A stretch of 64,000 nucleotides of DNA from Pseudomonas fluorescens (GCF_000730425.1 NZ_CP008896.1:2542001-2606000), one strand, 5' to 3'; shown: positions 42,346-52,174, counted from the first letter of the stretch. Numbers and translations are program-made. Notes: generated by a model not told the origin, from the letters alone.

Positions 42346-43095
42346 TCATGGCATGACATCGCCAGCGTTCGGCCCCAGCGTCTGCCCAACAAACAGATTG
42401 CCGCCTGGCTCGCTGGCCAGCAGCACAGCCGTCGGCGCCACCTCATCAGCCAGGCCGAACCGCCCCAGGGGCAACTCGGCAGCCTTGGCGCGCTTCCAGG
42501 CCTCGCTGATGCCGCCCACCAAGGGCGTCTCGATGGGGCCGGGCGCGATGGCGTTGACCAGCACGTTGTCCTTGGCCACTTCCAGGGCCAGGGATTTGGT
42601 AAAGCCAATCACCCCGGCCTTGGCTGCCGCGTAATGGGAGAGTTCGGCGCCCCCCTTGATTCCCAGTTGCGAGGCAATGTTGATAATCCGCCCCCAACGC
42701 TGGGCAAGCATATGGGGCAAGGCGCGCTGGCTGGCGATAAACACGCTGGTGAGGTCCACGCGCAGCATGTCGTTCCACTGCTCGATGGACAGGTCGACAC
42801 AGCGCGCCTGGGTCAACATGCCAGCGTTGTTGACCAGGATATCGATACCGCCAAAATGCCTGACACAGGCATCGACACTGGCCTGGGCGCCGTCGACAGT
42901 GCCGACATCGGCCAGGCATTCGAGTACCTCGGCGCCAAGGTGGCGGCAGGTGGCGGCGGTTTCGGCCAGTGTCGCGGCATCGCGGTCGGCCAGCAGCAGG
43001 CGTGCACCTTCGGCGGCATAGGCACGGGCTATGGCGGCGCCGATACCGCTGCCGGCGCCGGTGATGACCGCGCGGCGGTGGGTGAGTTGGGGCAT
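42346..43095 (-). CDS. SDR-family oxidoreductase
   Basis: 249 residues from ATG 43095 (AGGAGG six to seven bases upstream). The nucleotide-binding motif is TGAGSGIG, followed by VNNAGM, the active-site Ser (INIASQLG) and the YAAAK catalytic pair, all in classical SDR order. The C-terminal GPNAGDVMP suggests a complete enzyme of typical length. It is the second of two SDR genes in this operon; both probably act on the operon's unknown substrate, with NAD(H) or NADP(H). Confidence 0.88.
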   Translation of the reverse strand: MPQLTHRRAVITGAGSGIGAAIARAYAAEGARLLLADRDAATLAETAATCRHLGAEVLECLADVGTVDGAQASVDACVRHFGGIDILVNNAGMLTQARCVDLSIEQWNDMLRVDLTSVFIASQRALPHMLAQRWGRIINIASQLGIKGGAELSHYAAAKAGVIGFTKSLALEVAKDNVLVNAIAPGPIETPLVGGISEAWKRAKAAELPLGRFGLADEVAPTAVLLASEPGGNLFVGQTLGPNAGDVMP

Positions 43096-43162
43096 AAAAA
43101 TCCTCCTGAATTCATTACACACCCCGTGGGAGCCAGCTTGCCGGCACCTGCGAGGCCAGGGA

Positions 43163-43924
43163 TCAATCGGGCCAGCGCACAGTCAGGCCGCCATCGATGA
43201 CGATGCTCTGCCCGGTCAGGTAGCTGGACGCCTCGCTGGTCAAGAACTGCACCAGCGACGCCACCTCATCCGCCCGCCCGACCCGGCCCAGCGGGATGGC
43301 CCGCGCGGCTTTGGCCAGGCCTTCGGGGCCGAGGGAGTTCTTCGCGTCCAGCGACTGCGGCGTCTCGATAAGCCCCGGGATCACTGCGTTGCAGCGAATC
43401 CCCAACGGCGCCAGCTCCACTGCCAGCGAGCGGCACAAGCCCGGTACACCCGCCTTGGCTGCGGCGTAATGGGCGTGCTCCTGCCAACCGTACACACCAC
43501 CGGCAATCGACGAGATCGCCACCAGCGCCCCGCCCTCTTTCATATGCCGGGTGGCCGCGCGAAAAGTGCGCATCACCCCGGTCAGGTCGACGTTGAGCAT
43601 CTCGTTCCACAGTGCGTCGGTCATCTCCAGCAAGGGCGCGCGGCGCAACAGGCCCGCATTGGCCACCGCATAGTCGAGACGGCCAAAATGCTGGATCGCC
43701 TGCGCCGCCAGGTTATCCACAGACGCGCTATCCCCCACGTCCAGCGGCAACATCAGGCATTCGCCACCGGCTGTTTGCACCAGGCCGACGGTGGCTTGCG
43801 GGTCATGGGGGTCGGCCGGGTAATACCCACCCACCACCGCCACGCCGCTGCGGGCATAGGCCACGGCAAGGGCTTGGCCGATGCCGCTGGCAGCACCGGT
43901 GATCAAGGCAACTTTACGCTTCAT
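43163..43924 (-). CDS. SDR-family oxidoreductase
   Basis: 253 residues from ATG 43924 (AAGGAG eight bases upstream). Motifs: TGAASGIG near residue 10, [26 protein letters not shown] with the Ser and Tyr-x3-Lys, and PGLIETP. The C-terminus [17 protein letters not shown] is typical of the SDR family. It shares only a general family resemblance with the next SDR gene, so the pair may catalyse successive steps. It starts 11 bases after the end of the MFS reading frame. Confidence 0.88.
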   Translation of the reverse strand: MKRKVALITGAASGIGQALAVAYARSGVAVVGGYYPADPHDPQATVGLVQTAGGECLMLPLDVGDSASVDNLAAQAIQHFGRLDYAVANAGLLRRAPLLEMTDALWNEMLNVDLTGVMRTFRAATRHMKEGGALVAISSIAGGVYGWQEHAHYAAAKAGVPGLCRSLAVELAPLGIRCNAVIPGLIETPQSLDAKNSLGPEGLAKAARAIPLGRVGRADEVASLVQFLTSEASSYLTGQSIVIDGGLTVRWPD

Positions 43925-43935
43925 CGAAACACTCC

Positions 43936-45276
43936 TTACTGGACAGTTTCCGGGCGCACATGGCGGGCGGCAAACATCAGCGCGCCGGAGAGGAAGCACG
44001 GCAGCGCACCGAAATACAGGGCGGCGGTCTGCCAGTCGCTGCCTGCGGACAACACCTGGGTCGCGCCAAAGCCTGCGACCACCGCACCCAGCGGCCCCAT
44101 GGCATGGATAATCGCGCCGCCGGTGGCGCGGATGCTGGTAGGGAAACTTTCACTGATAAAGAACAGCGCCGCCGAGTACGGGCCAATCAGGAAGAACAGG
44201 CCCAGGCTGTACAGCCCGACCACCATGGCTATATTGCTCGGGCCGTAGAGCATGCCGGCAAACGCCAGGCCGCCGAGCATCCAGCCCAGGCCGATGACAT
44301 TGCGCCGACCGATCCTGTCGCCCATCCAACCGTGGGCCAGGTAACCGCAATAGCCCACCAGGTTGGACAGCACGAGGATGATCAGCGAGTTCTCGAACGA
44401 GATGTGGTGCACGCTGATGATCACCGAGGTGCCAAGCACGCTGAACACCTAGATCGCCGCCCAGTTGAGCAGGATCGCCGCGCCGATCACCAGGGTCGCC
44501 CGGCGTGCCGGGCCACGGAAGGCGGCCTTGAGGCCGGCCTTGCTGTGTTCGTCGTAGTCCACGCCGTAGGTCAGCGCAACGTTCTGTGCCTCGCTCACCG
44601 CCCCGCTTTTGCGCAGTTGGGTGATGCGCTGGTGGATCTGGAACTGCGGGCTCTCCTTGAGCTTGCGCGCCATGATCGCAATGACGATGGCCGGGATCGC
44701 GGCGAAGATAAAGCAGCCCTGCCAGCCGATGATCGGCAACAACAGCGCCGTCAGGCCCGCGGCGATCAGCGCGCCCACCGGCCAGCCGCCTTGCACCAGG
44801 CTGTAGATAAAACCACGACGCTTGGCCAGCCTGGGGTCGTCGGAGGCCGCGTACAGTTCACTCAAGTAGGTGGCGTTGACCGTTTCCTCGGCATAGCCCA
44901 GGCCGCTCAGGGAACGGATAAGGATCAGCGGTGATTTGCCCCACGCGCCGCCAATGGCAGTCAGGGCCGAGCACACGGCAGAGCCGGCGACGGTGAAGAT
45001 AATCCCGGTGCGTCGCCCCAGCTTATCCACCAACGGGCCGATGGCCAGGGCGACGACAGCGGTCCCCACCGCCACCCAGGTCGCGATCTCGGCTTGTTCC
45101 ACCTCGCCCCAGCCAAAATGCCGGCCGATTTCCGGCAGCAGTGTGCCGAACAGGATGAAGTCATACACCGCAAACACCCAGGCAAAAAACGCAATCCAGG
45201 TGGCGAAGCGCACTTCCTTGGTAGTCAGTTGCCGGGGTTTCCAGCCAGTCAGGTCGAGCTTGTTATAGATAGACAT
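43936..45276 (-). pseudogene. MFS transporter interrupted by an in-frame TAG
   Basis: The frame is continuous through 446 codons with a single amber stop at 44449-44451. The upstream piece (275 residues, from MSIYNKLDLTGWKPRQLTTK) supplies helices 1-6 and the start of the second half; the downstream piece begins VFSVLGTSVIISVHHISFEN and supplies the rest, including the conserved GDRIGRRNVIG. The junction NWAAI-stop-VFSVL could derive from a CAG or TGG codon. The transporter resembles aromatic-acid or sugar-acid type MFS carriers. A new initiation at GTG 44448 is possible but unlikely to yield a working carrier. The mutation could be real, a sequencing error or an amber read-through site. Confidence 0.8.
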
Positions 45277-45302
45277 GGATCGCGCCTCGATGGGGCAAAG
45301 GG

Positions 45303-46181
45303 TCAGGTACGGGGTTGGCGGCGGATAAAGTCGTCGGCGATTTCATCGAAGGTGACGAAGCGCACGCCGGCATGGCTCTGGATGTGTTCGATCAGGCGTT
45401 CGAGCATCAGCAGCACTTGCGGGCGACCGGACACGTCGGGGTGGATGGTCATGGTGAACACGGCGTGTTCGTGCTCGCGGTAGACCCAGTCGAACTGGTC
45501 GCGCCACATTTCTTCAAGGTGGCGCGGGTTGACGAAGCCGTGGCTGTTGGGCGCCTTCTTGATGAACATCATCGGTGGCAGGTCGTCGAGGTACCAATTG
45601 GCGGGGATCTCCACCAGGTCGGTTTCCTCGCCACGCACCAGGGGTTTCATCCAGGTGTCGGGGTGCTGGCTGTAATCGATCTTGGTCCAGCTGTCGCCCT
45701 TACGCACGTAGTAGGGGTGGAAGTCGTTGTGCATCAGGCTGTGGTCGTACTTGATGCCTTTTTTCAGCAGCAACTCGTTGGTCACCTTGCTGAATTCCCA
45801 CCATGGCGCCACGTAGCCTGTGGGGCGCTTGCCGGTGACCTGGGTGATCAACTCGATGGACTTGTCGAGGACGATCTCTTCCTGCTCGGCCGTCATGGCG
45901 ATGGGGTTCTCATGGCTGTAGCCATGGACGCCGATTTCATGGCCGGCGTCGGCCACCGCCTTCATCTGCTCGGGAAAGGTTTCCATCGAATGGCCAGGGA
46001 TAAACCAGGTGGTGCGCAGGCCATAGCGCTCGAACAGCTTGAGCAGGCGCGGTGCACCGACTTCACCCGCGAACAGGCCGCGGGAAATATCGTCGGGTGA
46101 GTCTTCACCGCCGTAGGAACCGAGCCAGCCGGCGACCGCGTCAACGTCGACGCCAAATGCACAGAGGATGTCTTTAGCCAT
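45303..46181 (-). CDS. Polysaccharide deacetylase-family hydrolase, HP0310/imidase-like
   Basis: 292 residues from ATG 46181 (AAGGAG eight bases upstream). It has the deacetylase motifs: DVDAVAG at the N-terminus, the zinc pair [19 protein letters not shown] and HPDVSGRP. The sequence, including [20 protein letters not shown] and [20 protein letters not shown], closely recalls H. pylori HP0310 and P. putida cyclic-imidase-type enzymes, so amide or imide hydrolysis is as likely as deacetylation. It is the first gene of the operon and is divergent from a GntR regulator. Confidence 0.88.
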   Translation of the reverse strand: MAKDILCAFGVDVDAVAGWLGSYGGEDSPDDISRGLFAGEVGAPRLLKLFERYGLRTTWFIPGHSMETFPEQMKAVADAGHEIGVHGYSHENPIAMTAEQEEIVLDKSIELITQVTGKRPTGYVAPWWEFSKVTNELLLKKGIKYDHSLMHNDFHPYYVRKGDSWTKIDYSQHPDTWMKPLVRGEETDLVEIPANWYLDDLPPMMFIKKAPNSHGFVNPRHLEEMWRDQFDWVYREHEHAVFTMTIHPDVSGRPQVLLMLERLIEHIQSHAGVRFVTFDEIADDFIRRQPRT

Positions 46182-46272
46182 GGTGTGTCTCCTTGAAGAG
46201 TGAGCGCGCGCGTCGCGGCCGCTGGCAACGTCCTCAGCCATCGAAGGGATGCCTGATATCGGGCTCAACAAA

Positions 46273-46298
46273 CGTACATATTAATAAAATGTACATTT
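46273..46298. promoter_or_regulatory. Candidate operator, left copy
   Basis: CGTACATATTAATAAAATGT with ACATTT following shows GTACAT/ATGTAC arms around an AT-rich centre. TTAATAAAATGTACATT within it recurs inverted, with one mismatch, at 46438-46454. It is 92 bases upstream of the deacetylase start. Confidence 0.6.
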
Positions 46299-46437
46299 AA
46301 CAGAGGCAGATTCCGTGCCAGCCTTCCAGCGCGCTCAAATCTGGGATCAGACGATATGGCCAAGAGCTACGGGATAGAGGGTGTTGAGTCTGGGAAAAAA
46401 ATCTTGCACAGCATTCGCGATGAGCCTTCAACCAAAT

Positions 46438-46464
46438 AATGTATATTTTATTAATAAATACATT
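46438..46464. promoter_or_regulatory. Candidate operator, right copy
   Basis: AATGTATATTTTATTAATAA with ATACATT following has ATGTAT/ATACAT arms. It is the inverted counterpart of 46273-46298. The rest of the 408-base region between the divergent genes (46182-46589) shows no other feature I can support. Confidence 0.6.
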
Positions 46465-46589
46465 TTGGTGCAGAAAGGTAACACTCCCCCATTCCAGGCC
46501 CCAAAAAAGTGCCGCCGATGTGGCACAGAGTGACAGGCGCATCTATGAGAGAATCCCCGGCCACCGTCCTACATGCCCCAGAGAAAGCA

Positions 46590-47579
46590 ATGAAAGCAGT
46601 GTCCGCCCCGGCCTCCCGTTACGCGATGATTCACCAGCTGTTGCGTGATGCGATCGTCAGCGGCACCGCGCGCCATGGGCTGGTCTTGCTGGAGGCGCCG
46701 CTGGCCGAATTGTTCGGGACCAGCCGCGTACCGGTGCGCAAGGCGCTGGACCTGCTGCACGGCGAAGGGTTGATCTGCCGTTTCGATGGCCGCGGCTACC
46801 TGATCAACCCCGAAGGCCTGGACCTGGAGCCGCTGCGCCTGCCCCTGAGCCATGGGCACCTGGGCCTGAACGGCGACGATGAACTGGTGGACACTCGGCC
46901 CCTGGGCGAGCGGATCGTCGAGGAAATCGGTGCGGCGCTGTCCACCTGCATTGCCTTCGGCCATTACCGCCTCGATGAACAGGCCGCTGCCGATCACTAT
47001 GGCGTCAGCCGCGCGGTGGTGCGTGAGGCCCTGATGCGCCTGCGCGACCGGGGCCTGGTGGAAAAGGAACCGTACTCGCAATGGCTGGCCGGGCCGCTGA
47101 CGGCCCGGGAAGTCACCGAAGACTATGAACTGCGTGCTTGCCTGGAACCACAAGCCTTGCTCCAGAGCGCGCCTGGCCTGGCGCGCGAGGTGCTCGAAGC
47201 CATGTTGCAGCGGGTGATCGACGCGCAAAACAGCGCCCATTGCAGCCTGGAGGAGATTGAGCAATTGGAGGCCGACCTGCACCAGCACTGCCTGGCCGGC
47301 CTGCAGAACCGCAAAATCGCCGCCCTGATCCGCCAGGGCCAGAGCCCGATGATCATTAGCCGGATTTTCTACCGTTTGCTGGGGATCGGCGCAGATCCGG
47401 CGATGCTCGCCGAACACCGGCTGATCCTGGAGTTGCTGCTGCATGGGGCGTTTGATGCAGCGGCGCTGAACCTGCGCGAGCATTTACAACGGGCGCGCCA
47501 ACGGATGTTGCAGCGGTTGAAGGTATTGTCGGTGTTGCCCGAGCAACCATTGCCCGCCTACCTGCATAAAATCAGCTGA
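46590..47579 (+). CDS. GntR-family regulator with two DNA-binding domains
   Basis: About 329 residues from ATG 46590 (ATG 46545 is the alternative). Two winged-helix GntR-type domains are visible: SRYAMIHQLLRDAIVSGTAR onward (about 10-75) and LGERIVEEIGAALSTCIAFG onward, with GVSRAVVREALMRLRDRGLV (about 108-185). A helical FCD-type ligand domain follows (about 190-310). Tandem DNA-binding domains are unusual in this family and could fit the paired operator-like repeats upstream. It is divergent from the deacetylase operon and presumably controls it. Confidence 0.8.
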   Translation: MKAVSAPASRYAMIHQLLRDAIVSGTARHGLVLLEAPLAELFGTSRVPVRKALDLLHGEGLICRFDGRGYLINPEGLDLEPLRLPLSHGHLGLNGDDELVDTRPLGERIVEEIGAALSTCIAFGHYRLDEQAAADHYGVSRAVVREALMRLRDRGLVEKEPYSQWLAGPLTAREVTEDYELRACLEPQALLQSAPGLAREVLEAMLQRVIDAQNSAHCSLEEIEQLEADLHQHCLAGLQNRKIAALIRQGQSPMIISRIFYRLLGIGADPAMLAEHRLILELLLHGAFDAAALNLREHLQRARQRMLQRLKVLSVLPEQPLPAYLHKIS

Positions 47580-47583
47580 ATAC

Positions 47584-47623
47584 CCCCTGTAGGAGCTGGC
47601 TTGCCGGCGCCCACAAGGGGGCG
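47584..47623. repeat. REP element, GTAGGAGCCGGCTTGCCGGC family, diverged
   Basis: CCCCTGTAGGAGCTGGCTTG followed by CCGGCGCCCACAAGGGG. The right arm is altered; it lies just after the GntR stop and before the lon promoter. Confidence 0.65.
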
Positions 47624-47675
47624 GGCTTATCTGCCGGTAAATATCATGCAATTTGTTGCTAACCACGCCGCGCCA

Positions 47676-47703
47676 TTGAAACCACCGCTCACCCGCCCCA
47701 TCT
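47676..47703 (+). promoter_or_regulatory. Candidate sigma-32 heat-shock promoter of lon-like gene
   Basis: TTGAAA, a 14-base spacer and CCCCATCT match the RpoH consensus (CTTGAAA-N13-14-CCCCATAT), with the predicted transcript starting about 25 bases before the lon-like ATG. Confidence 0.7.
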
Positions 47704-47733
47704 AACCTCCATACTTCACTATGCAGGTGCCCC

Positions 47734-50154
47734 ATGAGCGACCAGCAAGAATTCCCCGATATCGACCTCAACGACTACGCCGACCCCGAAAACGCACAAA
47801 CGTCGTCGTCCAATACCGGCCTGGCCCTGCCCGGGCAGAACCTGCCGGACAAGGTCTATATCATCCCGATCCACAACCGGCCATTCTTCCCGGCGCAAGT
47901 GCTGCCGGTGATCGTCAATGAAGAACCCTGGGCCGAAACCCTGGAGCTGGTGAGCAAATCCGACCACCACTCCCTGGCCCTGTTCTTCATGGACACCCCG
48001 CCCGAAGACCCGCGGCATTTCGATACCTCCAGCCTGCCGCTGTACGGCACCCTGGTGAAGGTTCATCACGCCAGCCGTGAAAACGGCAAGCTGCAATTCG
48101 TCGCCCAGGGCCTGACCCGCGTACGCATCAAGACCTGGCTCAAGCATCACCGCCCACCGTACCTGGTGGAAGTCGAATACCCGCACCAGCCCAGCGAGCC
48201 GACCGACGAGGTCAAGGCCTATGGCATGGCGCTGATCAACGCGATCAAGGAACTGCTGCCGCTCAACCCGCTGTACAGCGAAGAACTGAAGAACTACCTC
48301 AATCGCTTCAGCCCCAACGACCCATCGCCCCTGACCGACTTCGCCGCCGCGCTGACCTCGGCCACCGGCAACGAGTTGCAGGAAGTGCTGGACTGCGTGC
48401 CGATGCTCAAGCGCATGGAAAAAGTCTTGCCGATGCTGCGCAAGGAGGTGGAAGTCGCGCGCCTGCAAAAGGAAATCTCCGCCGAGGTGAACCGCAAGAT
48501 CGGCGAGCATCAGCGTGAGTTCTTCCTCAAGGAACAGCTCAAGGTGATCCAGCAGGAACTGGGACTGACCAAGGACGATCGCAGCGCCGATGTCGAGCAG
48601 TTCGAGCAACGCCTGGAAGGCAAGGTGCTGCCGGCCCAGGCCCAGAAACGCATCGATGAAGAACTGAACAAGCTGTCGATCCTGGAAACCGGCTCGCCGG
48701 AGTACGCGGTAACGCGCAATTACCTGGACTGGGCCACCTCGGTGCCGTGGGGTGTGTATGGCGAGGATAAACTCGACCTCAAACACGCACGCAAAGTCCT
48801 GGATAAACACCATGCGGGCCTGGATGACATCAAGAGCCGCATCCTCGAATTCCTTGCCGTGGGCGCCTACAAAGGCGAGGTCGCCGGTTCCATCGTGCTG
48901 CTGGTGGGCCCGCCGGGCGTGGGCAAGACCAGTGTCGGCAAATCCATTGCCGAGTCCCTGGGCCGGCCGTTCTACCGTTTCAGCGTCGGCGGCATGCGTG
49001 ACGAGGCCGAGATCAAGGGCCATCGCCGCACCTATATCGGCGCCCTGCCAGGCAAGCTGGTACAGGCGCTCAAAGATGTGGAAGTGATGAACCCGGTGAT
49101 CATGCTCGATGAGATCGACAAGATGGGCCAGAGCTTCCAGGGCGACCCGGCCTCGGCCCTGCTGGAAACCCTCGACCCGGAACAGAACGTCGAATTCCTC
49201 GACCACTACCTGGACCTGCGCCTGGACCTGTCCAAAGTGCTGTTCGTGTGTACCGCCAATACCCTGGACTCGATCCCTGGCCCCCTGCTCGACCGTATGG
49301 AAGTGATTCGTCTCTCGGGCTACATCACCGAAGAAAAGGTCGCCATCGCCAAGCGCCACCTGTGGCCAAAACAGCTGGAAAAGGCCGGCGTGGCCAAGAA
49401 CAGCCTGAGCATCAGCGACGGCGCCCTGCGCGCGCTGATCGATGGCTATGCCCGCGAAGCCGGGGTACGCCAACTGGAGAAACAACTGGGCAAGCTGGTG
49501 CGCAAGGCCGTGGTCAAGCTGCTGGACGAGCCGGACTCGGTGATCAAGATCGGCAACAAGGACCTGGAAAGCTCCCTGGGCATGCCAGTGTTTCGCAACG
49601 AGCAAGTGCTGTCGGGCACCGGGGTCATCACCGGCCTGGCCTGGACCAGCATGGGCGGCGCCACCTTGCCGATCGAGGCGACGCGCATCCACACGCTCAA
49701 TCGCGGCTTCAAGCTTACCGGGCAGTTGGGTGAAGTGATGAAGGAGTCCGCCGAAATCGCTTATAGCTACATCAGCTCCAACCTGAAGTCGTTTGGCGGT
49801 GATCCGAAGTTCTTCGATGAGGCCTTCGTGCACCTGCACGTGCCGGAAGGCGCCACGCCCAAAGACGGCCCGAGTGCCGGGGTGACCATGGCCAGTGCGT
49901 TACTGTCGCTGGCACGCAACCAGCCGCCGAAAAAAGGCGTGGCCATGACCGGTGAACTGACCCTGACCGGGCATGTACTGCCCATTGGTGGCGTGCGTGA
50001 GAAGGTGATTGCGGCGCGGCGGCAGAAGATCCATGAGCTGATCCTGCCAGAGCCCAACCGTGGCAGCTTTGAAGAATTGCCGGAGTACCTCAAGGAAGGC
50101 ATGACCGTGCACTTTGCCAAGCGGTTTGCGGATGTGGCTAAAGTGTTGTTCTGA
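47734..50154 (+). CDS. lon: Lon-family ATP-dependent protease (AsrA-like second Lon)
   Basis: 806 residues: a LonA N-terminal domain (about 40-235), coiled-coil, AAA+ module with Walker A GPPGVGKT (392-399) and Walker B MLDEIDK, and a Ser/Lys protease domain with S714 in PKDGPSAG and K757 in GGVREKV. The acidic N-terminal tail (MSDQQEFPDIDLNDYADPEN) and the neighbours (chagasin inhibitor, YhhN, cmoAB, tadA, pdxJ) match P. aeruginosa AsrA (PA0779), a Lon-like protease that supports the heat-shock and aminoglycoside response, rather than the housekeeping Lon. A sigma-32-type promoter lies just upstream. It degrades misfolded and regulatory proteins in the cytoplasm. Confidence 0.9.
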   Translation: MSDQQEFPDIDLNDYADPENAQTSSSNTGLALPGQNLPDKVYIIPIHNRPFFPAQVLPVIVNEEPWAETLELVSKSDHHSLALFFMDTPPEDPRHFDTSSLPLYGTLVKVHHASRENGKLQFVAQGLTRVRIKTWLKHHRPPYLVEVEYPHQPSEPTDEVKAYGMALINAIKELLPLNPLYSEELKNYLNRFSPNDPSPLTDFAAALTSATGNELQEVLDCVPMLKRMEKVLPMLRKEVEVARLQKEISAEVNRKIGEHQREFFLKEQLKVIQQELGLTKDDRSADVEQFEQRLEGKVLPAQAQKRIDEELNKLSILETGSPEYAVTRNYLDWATSVPWGVYGEDKLDLKHARKVLDKHHAGLDDIKSRILEFLAVGAYKGEVAGSIVLLVGPPGVGKTSVGKSIAESLGRPFYRFSVGGMRDEAEIKGHRRTYIGALPGKLVQALKDVEVMNPVIMLDEIDKMGQSFQGDPASALLETLDPEQNVEFLDHYLDLRLDLSKVLFVCTANTLDSIPGPLLDRMEVIRLSGYITEEKVAIAKRHLWPKQLEKAGVAKNSLSISDGALRALIDGYAREAGVRQLEKQLGKLVRKAVVKLLDEPDSVIKIGNKDLESSLGMPVFRNEQVLSGTGVITGLAWTSMGGATLPIEATRIHTLNRGFKLTGQLGEVMKESAEIAYSYISSNLKSFGGDPKFFDEAFVHLHVPEGATPKDGPSAGVTMASALLSLARNQPPKKGVAMTGELTLTGHVLPIGGVREKVIAARRQKIHELILPEPNRGSFEELPEYLKEGMTVHFAKRFADVAKVLF

Positions 50155-50180
50155 GAAACCTCTAGCGTCTGTAAGGGCCT

Positions 50181-50255
50181 CATCGCGGGCAAGCCCGCTC
50201 CCACATTTTGATTGGTGAATACATTCAAGTGTGGGAGTGGGCTTGCCCGCGATGG
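50181..50255. repeat. REP element pair, GGGAGCGGGCTTGCTCGCG family, variant
   Basis: CATCGCGGGCAAGCCCGCTC and the complementary GTGGGAGTGGGCTTGCCCGC form inverted arms in the gap after lon. Confidence 0.8.
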
Positions 50256-50344
50256 CACCGGTACAAACAACATAAAACCCTGCTGTAACACCTTGTCTCA
50301 TCTTCGGTTATGCTCGCCCTTCGTCGCCAATAAACGGAGCCTTC

Positions 50345-50737
50345 ATGACCGCTGCCCGCCTGCTTCTTCCGCTAAGTCTCGCCCTGCTCGCGGCTTGCGC
50401 CAGTGCACCGAAGCAAAACGTCACCGTCGATCAACAGAGCGCCTGCCCGCTCAAACTCACGACCGGGCAAAGCCTGACCCTGACCTTGCCAAGCAACCCC
50501 ACCACCGGTTACCGCTGGGCGATCCAGGATTCAGCCGGCGGCGTGCTGCGCAGCCTCGGCCCGGAGGTCTACAGCAACCCCGAGGACGCCGGCGTGGTCG
50601 GGGCCGCCGGGCAATCCACCTGGCGCTTCCAGGCCTTTGCCGCAGGCAGTGGCCGCCTGCGCCTGACCTCCCAACAACCCTGGGCCCCGGAAGTGAACCC
50701 GGTGGACACCTTTGACTGCGCCATTACGGTGAACTGA
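50345..50737 (+). CDS. Chagasin-type lipoprotein protease inhibitor (ICP family)
   Basis: 130 residues. The N-terminus has a lipobox (LALLAAC, Cys19), so it is probably a lipoprotein. The chagasin signature NPTTGYRW (loop 2) is present, with AGQSTWRFQAF and a loop-6-like QPWAPE. Such proteins inhibit papain-like cysteine proteases; in bacteria they are often membrane-anchored. It sits between lon and the YhhN gene as in the corresponding P. aeruginosa locus. Confidence 0.85.
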   Translation: MTAARLLLPLSLALLAACASAPKQNVTVDQQSACPLKLTTGQSLTLTLPSNPTTGYRWAIQDSAGGVLRSLGPEVYSNPEDAGVVGAAGQSTWRFQAFAAGSGRLRLTSQQPWAPEVNPVDTFDCAITVN

Positions 50738-50738
50738 T

Positions 50739-51395
50739 ATGCCATGGATGATTCTTGCGTTGATGGGTGCTGGCACTTTTATCTACGGCCTGAGCACGCA
50801 CTCCACCTTGCTCTGCCTGTTGGTCAAGCCGCTGCCGGTGCTGGCACTCTTGGGCTGGCTGCATGATGCGCCGCCCAGCGACTATCGACGCTGGATCAGC
50901 CTGGGGTTGATTTTCTCCGTAGTGGGCGATGTGTTGCTGGCCTGGCCCGGCGACCTGTTTATCTTCGGCCTGGGCGCGTTTCTGTTCGCGCACCTGGCGT
51001 ACCTCAAGGCCTATTTCAGCGACTGTCGCCGCGCAGCCCTGCCGGCCTTGATCCTGGCGCTGGTGGTGGGCGCGATCTTGCTGAGTATCTTGATCTCCCA
51101 TGGCCTGGGCGACTTGCTGATCCCGGTGGTGGTGTACGCACTGGTCATCAGCGCCATGCTCTGGCGTGCGTTGGCCCGACTGGGCAGCGATGTGCCCAAA
51201 CGCTCGGCACAGCTGGCGGCAGCCGGGGCGGCGTCGTTTGTGTTTTCCGACACTCTGATCGGGATCAATCGCTTTGTAGTGACCTTTGATGCCGCACCGT
51301 ATCTGTTGATCATCACGTACTGGTTGGGCCAGTGGGGTATCGCGGCATCAGCGTTCCATCAGACAACCCGCGCATCCACGGACCAAGTTGGCTAA
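50739..51395 (+). CDS. Lysoplasmalogenase (YhhN family)
   Basis: 218 residues with about eight transmembrane helices of the YhhN/TMEM86 type. The motif YLKAYF and the [20 protein letters not shown] stretch with acidic residues agree with the family, which cleaves lysoplasmalogens and related lysophospholipids. ATG 50739 lies one base after the chagasin-like stop, so the genes are probably co-transcribed. Confidence 0.85.
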   Translation: MPWMILALMGAGTFIYGLSTHSTLLCLLVKPLPVLALLGWLHDAPPSDYRRWISLGLIFSVVGDVLLAWPGDLFIFGLGAFLFAHLAYLKAYFSDCRRAALPALILALVVGAILLSILISHGLGDLLIPVVVYALVISAMLWRALARLGSDVPKRSAQLAAAGAASFVFSDTLIGINRFVVTFDAAPYLLIITYWLGQWGIAASAFHQTTRASTDQVG

Positions 51396-51430
51396 AATGC
51401 CGGCCTTTTCCCCTTGTCGCCGGAACAGTC

Positions 51431-52174
51431 GTGAGCAAAGAACCCGATCGCCTATTCGCCCAGCCCTTGCCCCAGGTGCCGGACTTCGCCTTTAACGAGG
51501 ACGTGGTGCGGGTATTCCCGGACATGATCAAGCGCTCGGTGCCCGGTTACCCGACCATTGTCGAGAACCTCGGCGTACTGGCGGCGCAGTTTGCCCAGCC
51601 GGGCAGCGTGCTCTATGACCTGGGCGCATCCCTGGGCGCTGTAACCCAGGCCTTGCGCCGCCATGTGCGCACGGACGGTTGCCGGGTGATTGCAGTGGAT
51701 AACTCGGCGGCAATGGTCGAGCGCTGCCGCGAATACCTCAACGGCCAGGACTCGATGTTCCAGGAGCTGTTGCCGGTGGAAGTGATCGAAGGCGATATCC
51801 TCGCCCTGCAGTTCCAGCCGGCGTCGGTGGTGGCACTGAATTTCACCCTGCAGTTTATTGCCCCCGACGAGCGCCTGGCGCTGCTCGGACGGATTCGCCA
51901 GGCACTGCTGCCCGGTGGAGCGCTGATTCTCTCGGAAAAACTGCGTTTCAATGACCCAGAAGAACATGCGCTGCTCACCGACCTGCATGTGGCGTTCAAG
52001 CGCGCCAATGGCTACAGCGAACTGGAAATCGCCCAGAAGCGCAGCGCCATCGAACATGTCATGAAGCCCGACAGCCTCGAAGAACACCGCGAGCGCCTGT
52101 TGGCCGCCGGGTTCTCGAAAGTCGTGCCGTGGTTCCAGTGTCTTAACTTTGCCTCGTTGATTGCCTTGCCATGA
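51431..52174 (+). CDS. cmoA: Carboxy-S-adenosyl-L-methionine synthase CmoA
   Basis: 247 residues from GTG 51431. The N-terminus [20 protein letters not shown] and [20 protein letters not shown] are typical of CmoA, which converts prephenate and S-adenosylmethionine to carboxy-SAM. The SAM motif is [16 protein letters not shown] (Cys of the usual DLGCSLG replaced by Ala). It overlaps cmoB by four bases (ATGA at 52171), so the two wobble-uridine cmo5U enzymes are co-translated. Confidence 0.95.
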   Translation: MSKEPDRLFAQPLPQVPDFAFNEDVVRVFPDMIKRSVPGYPTIVENLGVLAAQFAQPGSVLYDLGASLGAVTQALRRHVRTDGCRVIAVDNSAAMVERCREYLNGQDSMFQELLPVEVIEGDILALQFQPASVVALNFTLQFIAPDERLALLGRIRQALLPGGALILSEKLRFNDPEEHALLTDLHVAFKRANGYSELEIAQKRSAIEHVMKPDSLEEHRERLLAAGFSKVVPWFQCLNFASLIALP

